Assembly: GCA_015067835.1 (NCBI GenBank) | Contig: SVLS01000019.1 | Location: forward strand, 1 to 43,188 | DNA length: 43,188 nt | Direction of reading: 5' to 3' | Origin: Oscillospiraceae bacterium | GTDB lineage: Bacteria > Bacillota > Clostridia > Oscillospirales > Oscillospiraceae | Shown: positions 33,453 through 42,567 of the stretch, in pieces | Position numbering within the stretch: position 1 is the stretch's first letter | Layout: each line of letters starts with the position of its first letter | Position numbers and translations under genes: made by a program | Notes under the pieces: model-generated | What the model was told of the DNA's origin: nothing | The model's database searches: none | Seen by the model: only the letters and a program-made list of their open reading frames with translations

Positions 33453-34919
33453 TCAATCGCGCCGCTGGCTCATCAGGGAGTCCCGAATGAGCTCGTTTTC
33501 ATCAACCTGCGCACCGGTAATCGTTCCGCTGGAGGCGATGACGCCACAGGCCACCAGCCAAGCCAATGTGTCGTGGTCGTCCGCATTGCCGCCCCAAAGG
33601 GTGAAGCCTTGCTGGCGCAGGGCATACATCAAATTGGCCGTCTCCTGCTGTACATACAGCTCCTTTGCAAGCCGCAAATCCGTAAAGCCCAATTCCTTTA
33701 CCTGCTCCAGAGGCAGCTGTGCAGGATTATAATCATCCAGCAGCAGGCGCACCCCGTTTCGCAGATAGCGGTTGAGTACCTCCCTTGTTCCCTTGCCGGC
33801 CTGAATAACCGTTGCTGCGGGCACGGTGAAAATCAACTGTTCCTTGGAAATTTCCTGCTCCGCGAACATCTGATTCAGCCGCTTCAGCTGACTGCCGGTC
33901 AGATAGAAATCCGGAGGCATTTGCAGCACGATACCGCCCAAATCCAGCTTGCAGTTTTGGATACGAAGGGCTGCATCCGCCGCCTCATAAGCCAAATACA
34001 GGCTCACCGGACCGATTAACTCCGTTCGCCGCAGCATTGCTGCCAGGTCATCCGTGCCTTCTGTTTCACCGGGTCGCCCTGCAATACCGCCAAACCAGGG
34101 AACTGCCTCATAATAGGCAACCTTTCCGCTGCAATCCGCCACCATCGGCCGATATTTCAATCCCAGGGGGCGTCCCTCTCGCTTTTGTACCAGAGGAATG
34201 GTTTGCGGAAGGGTCATTGTGTAGTGAATGTACTTCTGATAAACCTCTGCGCAGTCATTTCTTGCAGCTTCCAGAACCTTGATCAGCGCCGGATCCCAGT
34301 CAGAGCCGCCCCGGGTCAGCAATGTATTCATTGCTTCAGCGAAGGGGATTTCCGACTTTGTTTCCGATACCAGCCGATCCAGCTCCTTTGCCAGTCCCAC
34401 GATGTGCGCAATAGGGCTGATTTGCGCCCCCCGTTTTCCTTCCGGATAGCCGCTGCCGTCCCAATGCTCCATGTGCTGCTGACAGGTTTCTCTTTGCATC
34501 AGCCAGGGTATGTTCTTGGTGGACTGCTCCACCAGCTCGCCCTTGCGTTTTTCCTTGGCGCGGACGCTGCGCATTTGCAGCGTTGCCACCAAAAGACGCC
34601 CATCAGAGGTGTACTTGCGGTATACCGCCTTTTCCTCCTCTGTGAAATCCGCCTGCCAAATCTGATATTCCGGCGGAACCAGAGCCTTGCCCAGCTGATG
34701 ATACATTCCGCATTTATACGCCAAATCTGCGTATTTGCCGTCCATCCGCTCTGCACCCTCCGGTGTGGAGCGTCCATAGCCCATTTTGCAGGCCTGCACA
34801 AACAGCACCCGGGTATAGGCCGCTACTCGGACGGATTGCTGACGGATGGCAGGTGCCAATCCCCGGAACGCATCGTCCCAAGTGTCATATTCCGTTCTTT
34901 TCCACTTTTGCTCGTTCAC
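33453..34919 (-). CDS. degenerate HD-GYP/EAL protein, probable c-di-GMP receptor
   Basis: A 488-aa cytosolic protein. Residues of about 20-225 align with HD-GYP phosphodiesterases: MYHQLGKALVPPEY (HD replaced by H74-Q75) and EHWDGSGYPEGKRGAQISP (GYP motif intact at 153-159 but the preceding HHE altered). Residues of about 255-480 are EAL-like: YRPMVADCSGKVAYYEAVPWF (E271 kept, EALxR changed to EAVPW) and LLLDDYNPAQLPLEQVKELGF (D395-D396 kept, DDFG changed). Loss of several metal ligands suggests binding, not hydrolysis, of c-di-GMP, while the fold is retained. The start is a GTG at 34919 with AAAGGA upstream. It is followed immediately by the 348-aa membrane protein gene. Confidence 0.75.
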   Translation of the reverse strand: MNEQKWKRTEYDTWDDAFRGLAPAIRQQSVRVAAYTRVLFVQACKMGYGRSTPEGAERMDGKYADLAYKCGMYHQLGKALVPPEYQIWQADFTEEEKAVYRKYTSDGRLLVATLQMRSVRAKEKRKGELVEQSTKNIPWLMQRETCQQHMEHWDGSGYPEGKRGAQISPIAHIVGLAKELDRLVSETKSEIPFAEAMNTLLTRGGSDWDPALIKVLEAARNDCAEVYQKYIHYTMTLPQTIPLVQKREGRPLGLKYRPMVADCSGKVAYYEAVPWFGGIAGRPGETEGTDDLAAMLRRTELIGPVSLYLAYEAADAALRIQNCKLDLGGIVLQMPPDFYLTGSQLKRLNQMFAEQEISKEQLIFTVPAATVIQAGKGTREVLNRYLRNGVRLLLDDYNPAQLPLEQVKELGFTDLRLAKELYVQQETANLMYALRQQGFTLWGGNADDHDTLAWLVACGVIASSGTITGAQVDENELIRDSLMSQRRD

Positions 34920-34957
34920 GGTGCACTTCCTTTCTTAGGAAATTACTTTTCCGCTTC

Positions 34958-36028
34958 TTATTCATCGTCCTCAATGTGATACTCCACCAGAGGTGTGGTA
35001 TCCTTGCGATTTCTCTTTTTTGTAATGACATAGACCACAATCAGAACCGCCATTGCGATATTCAGCAGCAGGCTGACCCAGAACAGCACTGGCCACAGCT
35101 TGTGGCTGGGCTCATTGCATTGGGTATCCTCCGGCTCCGTAGGCTTGGTTGCTTCCGGTGTCGTGGGATTGGGCTGTGTCGGCGTTACAGGGTTGTTTTC
35201 CAGATACCGCTGTACCTGCAAAATTGCCTGCTGCAGTCGTTGTGCCGCGGCATCCACCGCCGCCTGATCGCCGCTGCCGGCCAAATCCGTCGCCGCCTGC
35301 AAGGCCATTCCAAGCTCCGTCCACACCGGACCGGCCGCTTCACTGCTTTGCAGCTGCTGCGCCGCATCCATTGCAGATGTCAAAGCGGAATAATCCATTT
35401 TCACGAGGGCGGTAATTGCCGCCTTCAGATTCTGGGCCGCCTGATCAATGGTTGCCTGCTTTTTGCTGGAACGCGCCTCTTGGGCTGCTTTCAACGCCTG
35501 CTCCAGCGCCTGCCAGGAGGCTGTGGTATATTTGTCCTTTTCCAGACCCTCTGCAACGGTAATCTGATTGTTCAGCTCCGTTGTGTCCATAAGTGTCGGG
35601 GCTTTGATTGTGATTGCGAAGGTGCAGGAGCCCGTCTTGGTGTCCAGGCCCTGATTAAAGGTTACTGTGTAGAAAACGGTCACATTACAGGTGTCTCCCA
35701 CCTTGCCCTTGACGGTGGTTTTCAGCACCAAAACTGCCTTCGCCACATCGCCGCCGGTGTTCATCCACATTGCCTGGTCGCCATTGCCCGCCATTTTGAT
35801 CATTCCCAGCTGGGAGTCATCATAGCTCTTGCTTACCACCATTGCGCTGTTGCTTACTTGGATTTTATCGATTTGCAAGCCTTGCACATTGGTAAAGGTC
35901 ATAGACAGATTAGCGGTTTTGCCGGATTCCACCTGATAGCTGATGGGTGCCGCCCCCGCATTGGGTATCATCAGAACCAAAGCCAACATCACCAGCAGAG
36001 CAGTCAGGACTTTGCCAAAAGATTTCAT
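34958..36028 (-). CDS. membrane-anchored surface protein with cohesin-like domain and FIVAR-type repeats
   Basis: A 356-aa exported protein. Signal peptide residues 1-26 (...IPNAGAA) are followed by a beta-sandwich domain (about 30-150: SGKTANLSMTFTNVQGLQI, then AMWMNTGGDVAKAVLVLKT and GKVGDTCNVTVFY). This layout resembles a cohesin domain, the receptor for dockerins, though with low similarity. Two FIVAR-type helical repeats (about 155-280: TASWQALEQALKAAQEA, VWTELGMALQAATDLA) and a Pro/Thr-rich linker follow. A C-terminal transmembrane helix ends ITKKRNRKDTTPLVEYHIEDDE. The GGAGGT site is good. The upstream gene encodes a protein with a dockerin-like C-terminus, 29 bases away, making a cohesin-dockerin pair plausible. 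Confidence 0.7.
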   Translation of the reverse strand: MKSFGKVLTALLVMLALVLMIPNAGAAPISYQVESGKTANLSMTFTNVQGLQIDKIQVSNSAMVVSKSYDDSQLGMIKMAGNGDQAMWMNTGGDVAKAVLVLKTTVKGKVGDTCNVTVFYTVTFNQGLDTKTGSCTFAITIKAPTLMDTTELNNQITVAEGLEKDKYTTASWQALEQALKAAQEARSSKKQATIDQAAQNLKAAITALVKMDYSALTSAMDAAQQLQSSEAAGPVWTELGMALQAATDLAGSGDQAAVDAAAQRLQQAILQVQRYLENNPVTPTQPNPTTPEATKPTEPEDTQCNEPSHKLWPVLFWVSLLLNIAMAVLIVVYVITKKRNRKDTTPLVEYHIEDDE

Positions 36029-36057
36029 TGTTATTACCTCCTTTTCTGCTCCAGCTG

Positions 36058-39000
36058 TTACAGAACGCTGGTGTATCGGTTCACGGATTTATAGGCGATA
36101 CGCACCACATCCGCCACATTAATGACAGCGGATCGATCCAAATTGGACGCCAGCAAAGCTTCCTTGCCGCAAACCTCAACCAGATTCAAATTGCCGACGA
36201 TGTGATTGGACAGGAGGACGGCGTCGCTGACATTGACGATGCTGTCTCCATTGATATCGCCCAGCAAAATAACAGTATATTCCACCTTTGCCACCTTATC
36301 GGAGGAAGGATTGGAAGCCGTAAAGGTCGCTTTTGCGCCGTTGACCAGATAATACTGCCCGTCGCGCAAAACTGCACCCTTCTTATCCGGCGAGGATTGT
36401 GCAAAATTCGCCTTGATTTGTGTTGCATTTGTGGCGCTGTGCACCACCTGCAGATTAAACTGCTCCACCGTAATGCCGGCGGCGGCAACATCCAGATAAA
36501 TCACCCGGTTTTCAGTATCCACCTTGCTGCCGTAAATCAAAGTGCCGTCCACGGATACCTGTACCTGACCTCCCTCAAAGGAAGGACTGCTGCTGAACAG
36601 CTCAACCTCCAGCGTCAATTCCGGCCGAATCGTGCCGTTGAGCAGCTGGATTTCCATGCTGTCGCAAACCGCGCTGCTCAAATCGTAAACGCCTGTTGTC
36701 TTTTCAAATTCCCGCAGCTTTTTATCGCCGCGAATTTCCTGTAATTGTGCCAGCTGGTTGGAGAAATACACCAGAAGCGGCTTGTTCTTCTCCAGCAAGG
36801 CTGTCAAATCACTGCGATAGGCTTCCTCAAGACCAATGGCGGCAACCAGCTGTGCCACATCCGTATCGGCGCGCAATGCCGCAATGGCCGCAAACAGCTC
36901 CTGAACAGAAGCGTTGCCAAGTACGGTTTTCATTGCAGAAGCATCATCGGCATCAGCCCAGGTTTCCAGTGCCGCAATGGCCTGACCCTTATCTGTGCGC
37001 CAATTTGCCAGCAATGCGGTAAAGAGCACTGCAAATTCGGCATTTTTGCTGCCGCGGAAGGTGAAGGAAATATCCCCCGCCGCCGTTATATACGCCTGTC
37101 CCTGCTGAAGTGCAATCTGCTGCAGCTCCAGCTGAGCCTGCATTGTTGAGGTTTGTGCCAGCGCCGTCAGCACCTGACAGGCCTGCTCCTTTTGTGCCTG
37201 GGTGCCACCCAGCAAAAGCTGAAGGGTGTAAACTTTTTCCTCCGCTGCCGGCGTAAAGCTTCCAACGATCATGTCCAGCTCGCTGTCCTTTTCCAGGGAC
37301 AAATCCCAAGCCTTGCTGCTCAGCGCGTAAGTGCCGAAGCTCTGCTTGTCTGCCGCCGCTTTTGCCATGGCGGTATAGTTGGACAAATCGTAGAACAGTT
37401 GATTCAAAAGCTTGCTCAGGCCCCGGTATTTTACAGAGTCCGGGAACATAAAGCCTTCCGGCCGTCCGCCGTTTTCCAGCAGCGCCATCAAATCCTGCAC
37501 CTGCAGCTGGTAAATCACTTCTGTGTCCACCTTTACCACTGCCGCGGTGTAGAAGCTGAAAATCAAATCCATTGCCAGCGCAGTCGCCGCATCCCGAAGG
37601 GACTGGGTTCTGTCCTGCGTCAGCAGCTGCGGATTCAGAAGCACCTGAATGCTCTGACCCTCTGTTTTCACGGTATACAAACCGTTATGGCGGCAATCCC
37701 GCACCTGCGGGTCTACCGTACCGGTCACAGCACCTGTATTGGTGATGGTGCTGTCTATCAGCCAAAGCTGACCTCCGCTCACATTGCCGGAAACGGTCTT
37801 TCCGTTCAGATCCAGATACAGCTTCTTATCCGTTACGATGTCTCCCGAAATATTCTCCAGAAGAATCACAACTGCGCCATCCTGCGCCTTTTCAAGGGCA
37901 GAGAGCAGCTGCTCCACAAACTGAACCTTTTGATGCTCCGGCTGATTCCGATCCACCAGCAGCGCCTGATATTTCTTGTCCACATTTGTCAGCTGAATGC
38001 CGAAGGTGGCTGTCAGAACGCCGCCGTTTTCCGCAATCATGGTCTTGAAGGTGGGCGGAATGGGCAATTCGCCCAGCATCTTATCCGCCTCCATGGTGCC
38101 CTCCGTCAAATAGAGGTTGCCCAATGTGCGGTTGTCAGAATAGGTCACATTTTCGTCCAGATACTGCAGCATCTCCTGAATCCGCTTCAGCACATCCTGC
38201 GCTGCAGACAGCTCCATGGTCTGTCCGCCATCCTGGGCGGTATTTTCCAGCGTGTCCGTTGTAATGCTGCCGTCTTTCAGCAGCGGCTCCAACAGCTCAT
38301 ACAGATACTCCACGCAAACGCCATAGTCAAAGCTATTGATGCTGCCAAGCTGTGCTTGGTCGGATACCACCATGGCTGCCAGGAACTTGTGATAGGTTGC
38401 ATCTGTCAGGGTCAGCACCAACGTGGCGCTGCCGCCACCCAGGCGGATGTCCAAATATTTTCCCAGCTGCTCCAGACCCTGTCTGGTTTTGCTGAACTCC
38501 TCCTGATTGCTGCCGTCATCGCTGATTGTCAGGTACACCTTCATAACGGTGGGCTTGATGGTGGCATTGGCGGCAACGCTCAGCGTGGTCTGCGCCAGAA
38601 GCGCACCGAGAACCTCTCCGTCAGGAACGGTGTTGCCATTGCTCAGGCAAAGTGCTTCCTCCATCACCCGATGGTTGGGAAGCTCCATATTCTTCAAAGT
38701 GCCGTCCGGATTGATGGCATCGCAGAGGGTGCTCAGGCGGAGATCCGTATCCAACAGCGTATCAATGATGCCCTGCAGATAAATCTGCGTATCTGCACGC
38801 AGGGGGTATCCGCCCAAATCAATGTAAGAATACTTGGTGTACATCAGCAAGGTCTGGGCGATTGCGGACAGAACATTCTTGCCGTTAAAGCCGCTGACCT
38901 TGGGAGAAAGCTTGAAAACGATGGAAATATTACCCTCGGCATCCTCCACGGGAATCAAAGCTGCGCCGGAAATTGCGCCGTTATTTGCCAGCGCCTCATT

Positions 39001-42000
39001 CAGCGCCTTCACCAAATCCAGCATATCCTGCCGGGCAATATCCACAGTCTCGCGAACAATTTTGCCGCCGTTGCACAAGAAGTCCATTTCCTGCTGTGTC
39101 AATGTGACGGACAAGGTGGTATCAAAAACATCGTACACCCGGTCATTCAGCAGGTAGCGGTAGCGGAAGCCCGGTTGCGTGCAGCCCGGCAATACCAAAT
39201 ACGGCTGCGTCAGCGTAAAGCTGCCGAGGCATTGGTCTTCCCCTTCCAGATAGACGGGGATTCCCTTTAAGGTCCAGGTGTAATTCAGCATCAAATCGCT
39301 GTTTAGCATCGTACCTGCCGTCGGCAAAGCGCTGCCGATATGCAGATAATACTTTTCATCCAGATTGAGCTGCTGCTTCATCTGATTCAGCTCCTGCTGA
39401 AGCTGTGCAATATCCTCTTCAGACAGCACGTGGGACAAAGGAAACACCTTTCTTATCGTCAGGGTTTTTCCTTCCTCCACCCATAAATACAGCAGAATCG
39501 TGCATTTATCCGGAGCAGATTCTTCCCGCAGCTCTGTCATCACCACCGTCGGCGGTGTCTGATAGCTTTGGGTCTTTCCGTCAGCAGCCGCAATGGCATC
39601 CACCAAAGCAATCAGCTCCAATTCGCCGGCGGAGCGGCGGATTGCCTGATGGGGCGGTGTCAGCGAAATGGCGTCCAGCGCCTTGCGCATATTGTCAATT
39701 TTTTCGTAATACTCCTCGGCCATCCCCGGCTCAAGGCCGTCCAGATAGTCCTTCATAATTGCCAGCAGCTCCGGCGTGGAATCCACGAAGATTCCCAGCT
39801 GCTCCCGCAGCAGGCTAAATTGCCCGTTGAGCTTTTCGTAGTTGTCTGCAGCATAATACCAGCTCAGACCCTTTTCCTCGTATGCCAGCAAATATTCATA
39901 GAGGAACAGCTGCTGACTGCCGCCTGCGGTGTTGATGCAGTTTTCAATGATGGTGGTCAGCGCCATTGCGGCGGTTTCTCCCACCCGCTCATCCTTCAGA
40001 AGATTCTTCAGCAGCGTGGCATAAGTGCCAAATTGGGACAAAATACTCTTTTTCTCCCCCAGCTGCTGCATCGCCGCTTTTTGTGCCGCAGACTGCTGTA
40101 CCAGCTGCTCTGGCAGGTTGCTCAGCTCCAGAATCAAGTCATTTTTCTCTTCAGAGTTGAGCTTCAGCTCATATTGAACCTCAACCTTGTCAAAATCCTG
40201 CTCGGCAAAGCTTCCGCTGCCGTTTTGGAAATTGCTCACCGGATATTTTTCTGTTCCCACAACAACCCAAGCCGCAACAGCCACCCAGGAAAGGTCCTTG
40301 ATGCCGGAATCGGCATCGGGAGCAGAAATCACATACTGCTTGTCCAGATGGAGCAGGCTGATGCAGCGACTGCCGGGCTTTCTCAGAGAAAACACAGGCG
40401 TGTTCAGAGCGGTACTGCGCAAAATTGCCGCCGCCTCCGGGCTGACACCCAGAGAAACCGCATTTCCCCAGGTGGTATCCACCCAGGCAGAGCCTTCGCT
40501 GCGGGAAATTTCAGTATCACCAACTACACGGTATACCGTATTTTGACGGTAGAATGTGCCGTTGATGGTGTAATCATAAGTCATATTGGCTTCAATATGA
40601 GCAGGAAGCATCACATTGTAACCATAGGGAACCCGGTCAGGACAAATCTCCACGCCGGAGACCTGATAGGTTTTCGGCAGATAGGAAACCGTCAGGGACA
40701 GGTCGGACTGCAGGGAATCTCCCTGCGAAATTCCGGTTACCGTCCGGTCGTAGAAGGTCTGTCCTACCTGATAAACAGCCCAGTCCGCCAAGGCCCGGTT
40801 TTCCATTTCCTGCGCGGAAACTGCCGCTATAATCTCTTCATAGCTGCTGTCGGCATTCAAAGTAAAGCGGGCGGTGTGCCGGCTTTCCAGGAAAATCAGC
40901 TGGGTGGTATCCGCGCTGTTCAAATCCACAACCTTTGCAGTATAGGTCACAGAAATGTTATACCGGTTCATATTGACCTGCAGGCTCACCGTCTGCGCCA
41001 GCAGCTCCTGAACCACGGTGACATTGGGCTTTTCCGTCTCCATGGTTTCCAGAAGGCCGTCCAACCGCAGATAGTCCAAATCGGACATGCCGTCCTTCAA
41101 GGGATTCCGGTCAAGAGCGGTCCATCGCTCTGCCGTTGCATCCTGCAAGGCTGCACCGGCCTCTTCCAGACTGTCAAAGGCAACTGCCAGCAGCTCCGGC
41201 GTCACGCCAATGTCCATGCCCACCTGAGTTGCCAGACGCACCAGGGTCTCAATCATCATACGGTCCTTGCACAGGTTGAGGATGTGGGTTGCCGTTTGGG
41301 CAGCTGTATCGTAATAGCGCCTGCCCTGCTCTGTAAGGAATTTGCTTTCGTAGGCTGCAGCGCGGTAATCCTTGATTCTGCACACCAAATCGAAATCGCC
41401 GCCGTTGGCAACGGTTTGCTGATAAAGCGCCTTCACTGCGCCGCTTTCATCGGCATAGCTGATAGTAGAACCCCAGGGAGCGGCAACGCCGTTTACAAGA
41501 TTCATCAGCTTGTCGATGTTCTTGGCAAAGGCTTCTAAAGTAGCCTGCTGCTGTGAAATCGTCTCCATCTTCTCAAGGGCGGCCTTCATATTGGGACCGG
41601 CCTGCAGCAACAGCTGCTGCTGTTCCTCGCTGACGAAAATATGAAGCGCATAAGTAACGGAAACGGAATAGGTATTCCCCGCCGTTTGGAATGTACCTGT
41701 ATAAATATCCCCCTCTTTTTGCAGGGAAACGGGCTCGTTCTGGCTGTCCTGGGTGACATTCGCCCGGGTGGGGACCCACACAAGGCCGGCCGATTCAAAG
41801 GCCTTGGCAGAAATCTTGCGATTTTGCGCATCCACCTCTATCAGCTGATGGTAATCCTGAGGAACTTCGTATGTATAGCTGTTTTCCTTCAACAGCTTCC
41901 CCTGCAGCAATGCCGTCTGGGCATCGGACAGCGTATACTGCTTCGCAATCAGCTGACCGTCGGTAATCGTTACCGTCTCCACAGGGTCTGCCAGCACCAT

Positions 42001-42093
42001 CTGCAAAAGGCCCATTTCACCGCATGCGAACAGCATCAGCATCGCCAAAACAACCGCAATCGTTCTTTTACCCAAGCTATACAATTTTCTCAT
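36058..42093 (-). CDS. 2011-aa secreted protein with C-terminal dockerin-like module
   Basis: The largest gene of the operon and the first after its promoter. Signal peptide residues 1-36 (MRKLYSLGKRTIAVVLAMLM...VLA-DP). Most of the protein is unfamiliar: helical stretches rich in Gln/Leu/Ala alternate with beta modules, and one short stretch (LYLDLNGKTVSGNVSGG, near residue 1440) resembles a beta-helix rung. At the C-terminus a calcium-binding pair of F-hands, GDINGDSIVNVSDAVLL (about 1944) and SNLDRSAVINVADVV (about 1982), forms a type I dockerin-like module; the second loop is partly degenerate. ATG 42093 with GGGAGG seven bases upstream is chosen over more distal in-frame starts that lack a signal peptide. 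Function is unknown; it probably attaches to the cohesin-like product. Confidence 0.75.
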   Translation of the reverse strand: MRKLYSLGKRTIAVVLAMLMLFACGEMGLLQMVLADPVETVTITDGQLIAKQYTLSDAQTALLQGKLLKENSYTYEVPQDYHQLIEVDAQNRKISAKAFESAGLVWVPTRANVTQDSQNEPVSLQKEGDIYTGTFQTAGNTYSVSVTYALHIFVSEEQQQLLLQAGPNMKAALEKMETISQQQATLEAFAKNIDKLMNLVNGVAAPWGSTISYADESGAVKALYQQTVANGGDFDLVCRIKDYRAAAYESKFLTEQGRRYYDTAAQTATHILNLCKDRMMIETLVRLATQVGMDIGVTPELLAVAFDSLEEAGAALQDATAERWTALDRNPLKDGMSDLDYLRLDGLLETMETEKPNVTVVQELLAQTVSLQVNMNRYNISVTYTAKVVDLNSADTTQLIFLESRHTARFTLNADSSYEEIIAAVSAQEMENRALADWAVYQVGQTFYDRTVTGISQGDSLQSDLSLTVSYLPKTYQVSGVEICPDRVPYGYNVMLPAHIEANMTYDYTINGTFYRQNTVYRVVGDTEISRSEGSAWVDTTWGNAVSLGVSPEAAAILRSTALNTPVFSLRKPGSRCISLLHLDKQYVISAPDADSGIKDLSWVAVAAWVVVGTEKYPVSNFQNGSGSFAEQDFDKVEVQYELKLNSEEKNDLILELSNLPEQLVQQSAAQKAAMQQLGEKKSILSQFGTYATLLKNLLKDERVGETAAMALTTIIENCINTAGGSQQLFLYEYLLAYEEKGLSWYYAADNYEKLNGQFSLLREQLGIFVDSTPELLAIMKDYLDGLEPGMAEEYYEKIDNMRKALDAISLTPPHQAIRRSAGELELIALVDAIAAADGKTQSYQTPPTVVMTELREESAPDKCTILLYLWVEEGKTLTIRKVFPLSHVLSEEDIAQLQQELNQMKQQLNLDEKYYLHIGSALPTAGTMLNSDLMLNYTWTLKGIPVYLEGEDQCLGSFTLTQPYLVLPGCTQPGFRYRYLLNDRVYDVFDTTLSVTLTQQEMDFLCNGGKIVRETVDIARQDMLDLVKALNEALANNGAISGAALIPVEDAEGNISIVFKLSPKVSGFNGKNVLSAIAQTLLMYTKYSYIDLGGYPLRADTQIYLQGIIDTLLDTDLRLSTLCDAINPDGTLKNMELPNHRVMEEALCLSNGNTVPDGEVLGALLAQTTLSVAANATIKPTVMKVYLTISDDGSNQEEFSKTRQGLEQLGKYLDIRLGGGSATLVLTLTDATYHKFLAAMVVSDQAQLGSINSFDYGVCVEYLYELLEPLLKDGSITTDTLENTAQDGGQTMELSAAQDVLKRIQEMLQYLDENVTYSDNRTLGNLYLTEGTMEADKMLGELPIPPTFKTMIAENGGVLTATFGIQLTNVDKKYQALLVDRNQPEHQKVQFVEQLLSALEKAQDGAVVILLENISGDIVTDKKLYLDLNGKTVSGNVSGGQLWLIDSTITNTGAVTGTVDPQVRDCRHNGLYTVKTEGQSIQVLLNPQLLTQDRTQSLRDAATALAMDLIFSFYTAAVVKVDTEVIYQLQVQDLMALLENGGRPEGFMFPDSVKYRGLSKLLNQLFYDLSNYTAMAKAAADKQSFGTYALSSKAWDLSLEKDSELDMIVGSFTPAAEEKVYTLQLLLGGTQAQKEQACQVLTALAQTSTMQAQLELQQIALQQGQAYITAAGDISFTFRGSKNAEFAVLFTALLANWRTDKGQAIAALETWADADDASAMKTVLGNASVQELFAAIAALRADTDVAQLVAAIGLEEAYRSDLTALLEKNKPLLVYFSNQLAQLQEIRGDKKLREFEKTTGVYDLSSAVCDSMEIQLLNGTIRPELTLEVELFSSSPSFEGGQVQVSVDGTLIYGSKVDTENRVIYLDVAAAGITVEQFNLQVVHSATNATQIKANFAQSSPDKKGAVLRDGQYYLVNGAKATFTASNPSSDKVAKVEYTVILLGDINGDSIVNVSDAVLLSNHIVGNLNLVEVCGKEALLASNLDRSAVINVADVVRIAYKSVNRYTSVL

Positions 42094-42244
42094 TTGACTA
42101 CCTCCCGGTGCTTTCCTGTCAAACTGCATTCCCAGGTAAAAGCATTTCAATAAACAGTGAATATTCTCCGAAAACGAATAACCTCTTGAGCGGCGGCAGA
42201 AGCGGCTTTTCATAGGGCGTATATAGTTCCGGCTATTCTATCCT

Positions 42245-42273
42245 ATTGTACCACCTTAAGCCTGATTTTGCAA
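42245..42273 (-). promoter_or_regulatory. sigma-A-type promoter of the surface operon
   Basis: On the minus strand TTGCAA (42273-42268), 17 bases and TACAAT (42250-42245). It gives a leader of about 145 nt before the ATG at 42093. The gap 42094-42567 (474 bp) otherwise contains this leader, the inverted repeat at 42432-42480, the direct repeat at 42388-42409 and the terminator of the next gene; no gene is seen in it. Confidence 0.8.
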
Positions 42274-42387
42274 GCAAAAAACCGATATTTGGCAGCTTCG
42301 CCTTTTCTGAAAACGGGGAATTTCGAGCTTTTTGCCCCTATATAACGCCTGTTTAATGGCATACTGCCCTGTTTTTGGAATCTTTTT

Positions 42388-42409
42388 TGTTCAAAAAATG
42401 TTCACAAAA
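42388..42409. repeat. 11-bp direct repeat upstream of the operon promoter
   Basis: Two consecutive units, TGTTCAAAAAA and TGTTCACAAAA, are one helical turn apart, 115 bases upstream of the -35 box. They could be regulator binding sites; no more can be said from sequence. Confidence 0.4.
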
Positions 42410-42431
42410 TATAGAGAGAATCTCGATTTTT

Positions 42432-42480
42432 TATGGAAAAATATATACATTTTGTAATAATTTGTATATTTTTTCCCATA
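42432..42480. repeat. AT-rich imperfect inverted repeat upstream of the surface operon
   Basis: Arms of about 18 bases (TATGGAAAAATATATACA and, in reverse complement, TATGGGAAAAAATATACA) flank a 13-base spacer. Alignment needs one or two indels. It lies in a strongly AT-rich stretch 160-235 bases upstream of the operon promoter and is not a terminator. It could be an operator or an architectural-protein site. Confidence 0.5.
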
Positions 42481-42521
42481 TACAACGGTAATCCCACTTG
42501 CTCTGCGGGCAGCTTTTCCTA

Positions 42522-42557
42522 AGAAAAAAGATACCCACGGACGAACCGTGGGTATCT
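42522..42557 (-). terminator. intrinsic terminator of the repeat-protein gene
   Basis: A perfect 12-bp stem (42529-42540 with 42546-42557, AGATACCCACGG arm) is followed on the minus strand by TTTTTTCTT. It lies 10 bases after the stop codon of the last gene in the window and insulates the surface operon from it. Confidence 0.9.
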
Positions 42558-42567
42558 GGATTAATGA

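Noticed and set aside
41990..42093. Lipobox in the 2011-aa protein (LFAC near residue 23)
   Set aside because: Phe at the -2 position and a continuing hydrophobic segment up to a good VLA-DP cleavage site favour signal peptidase I.
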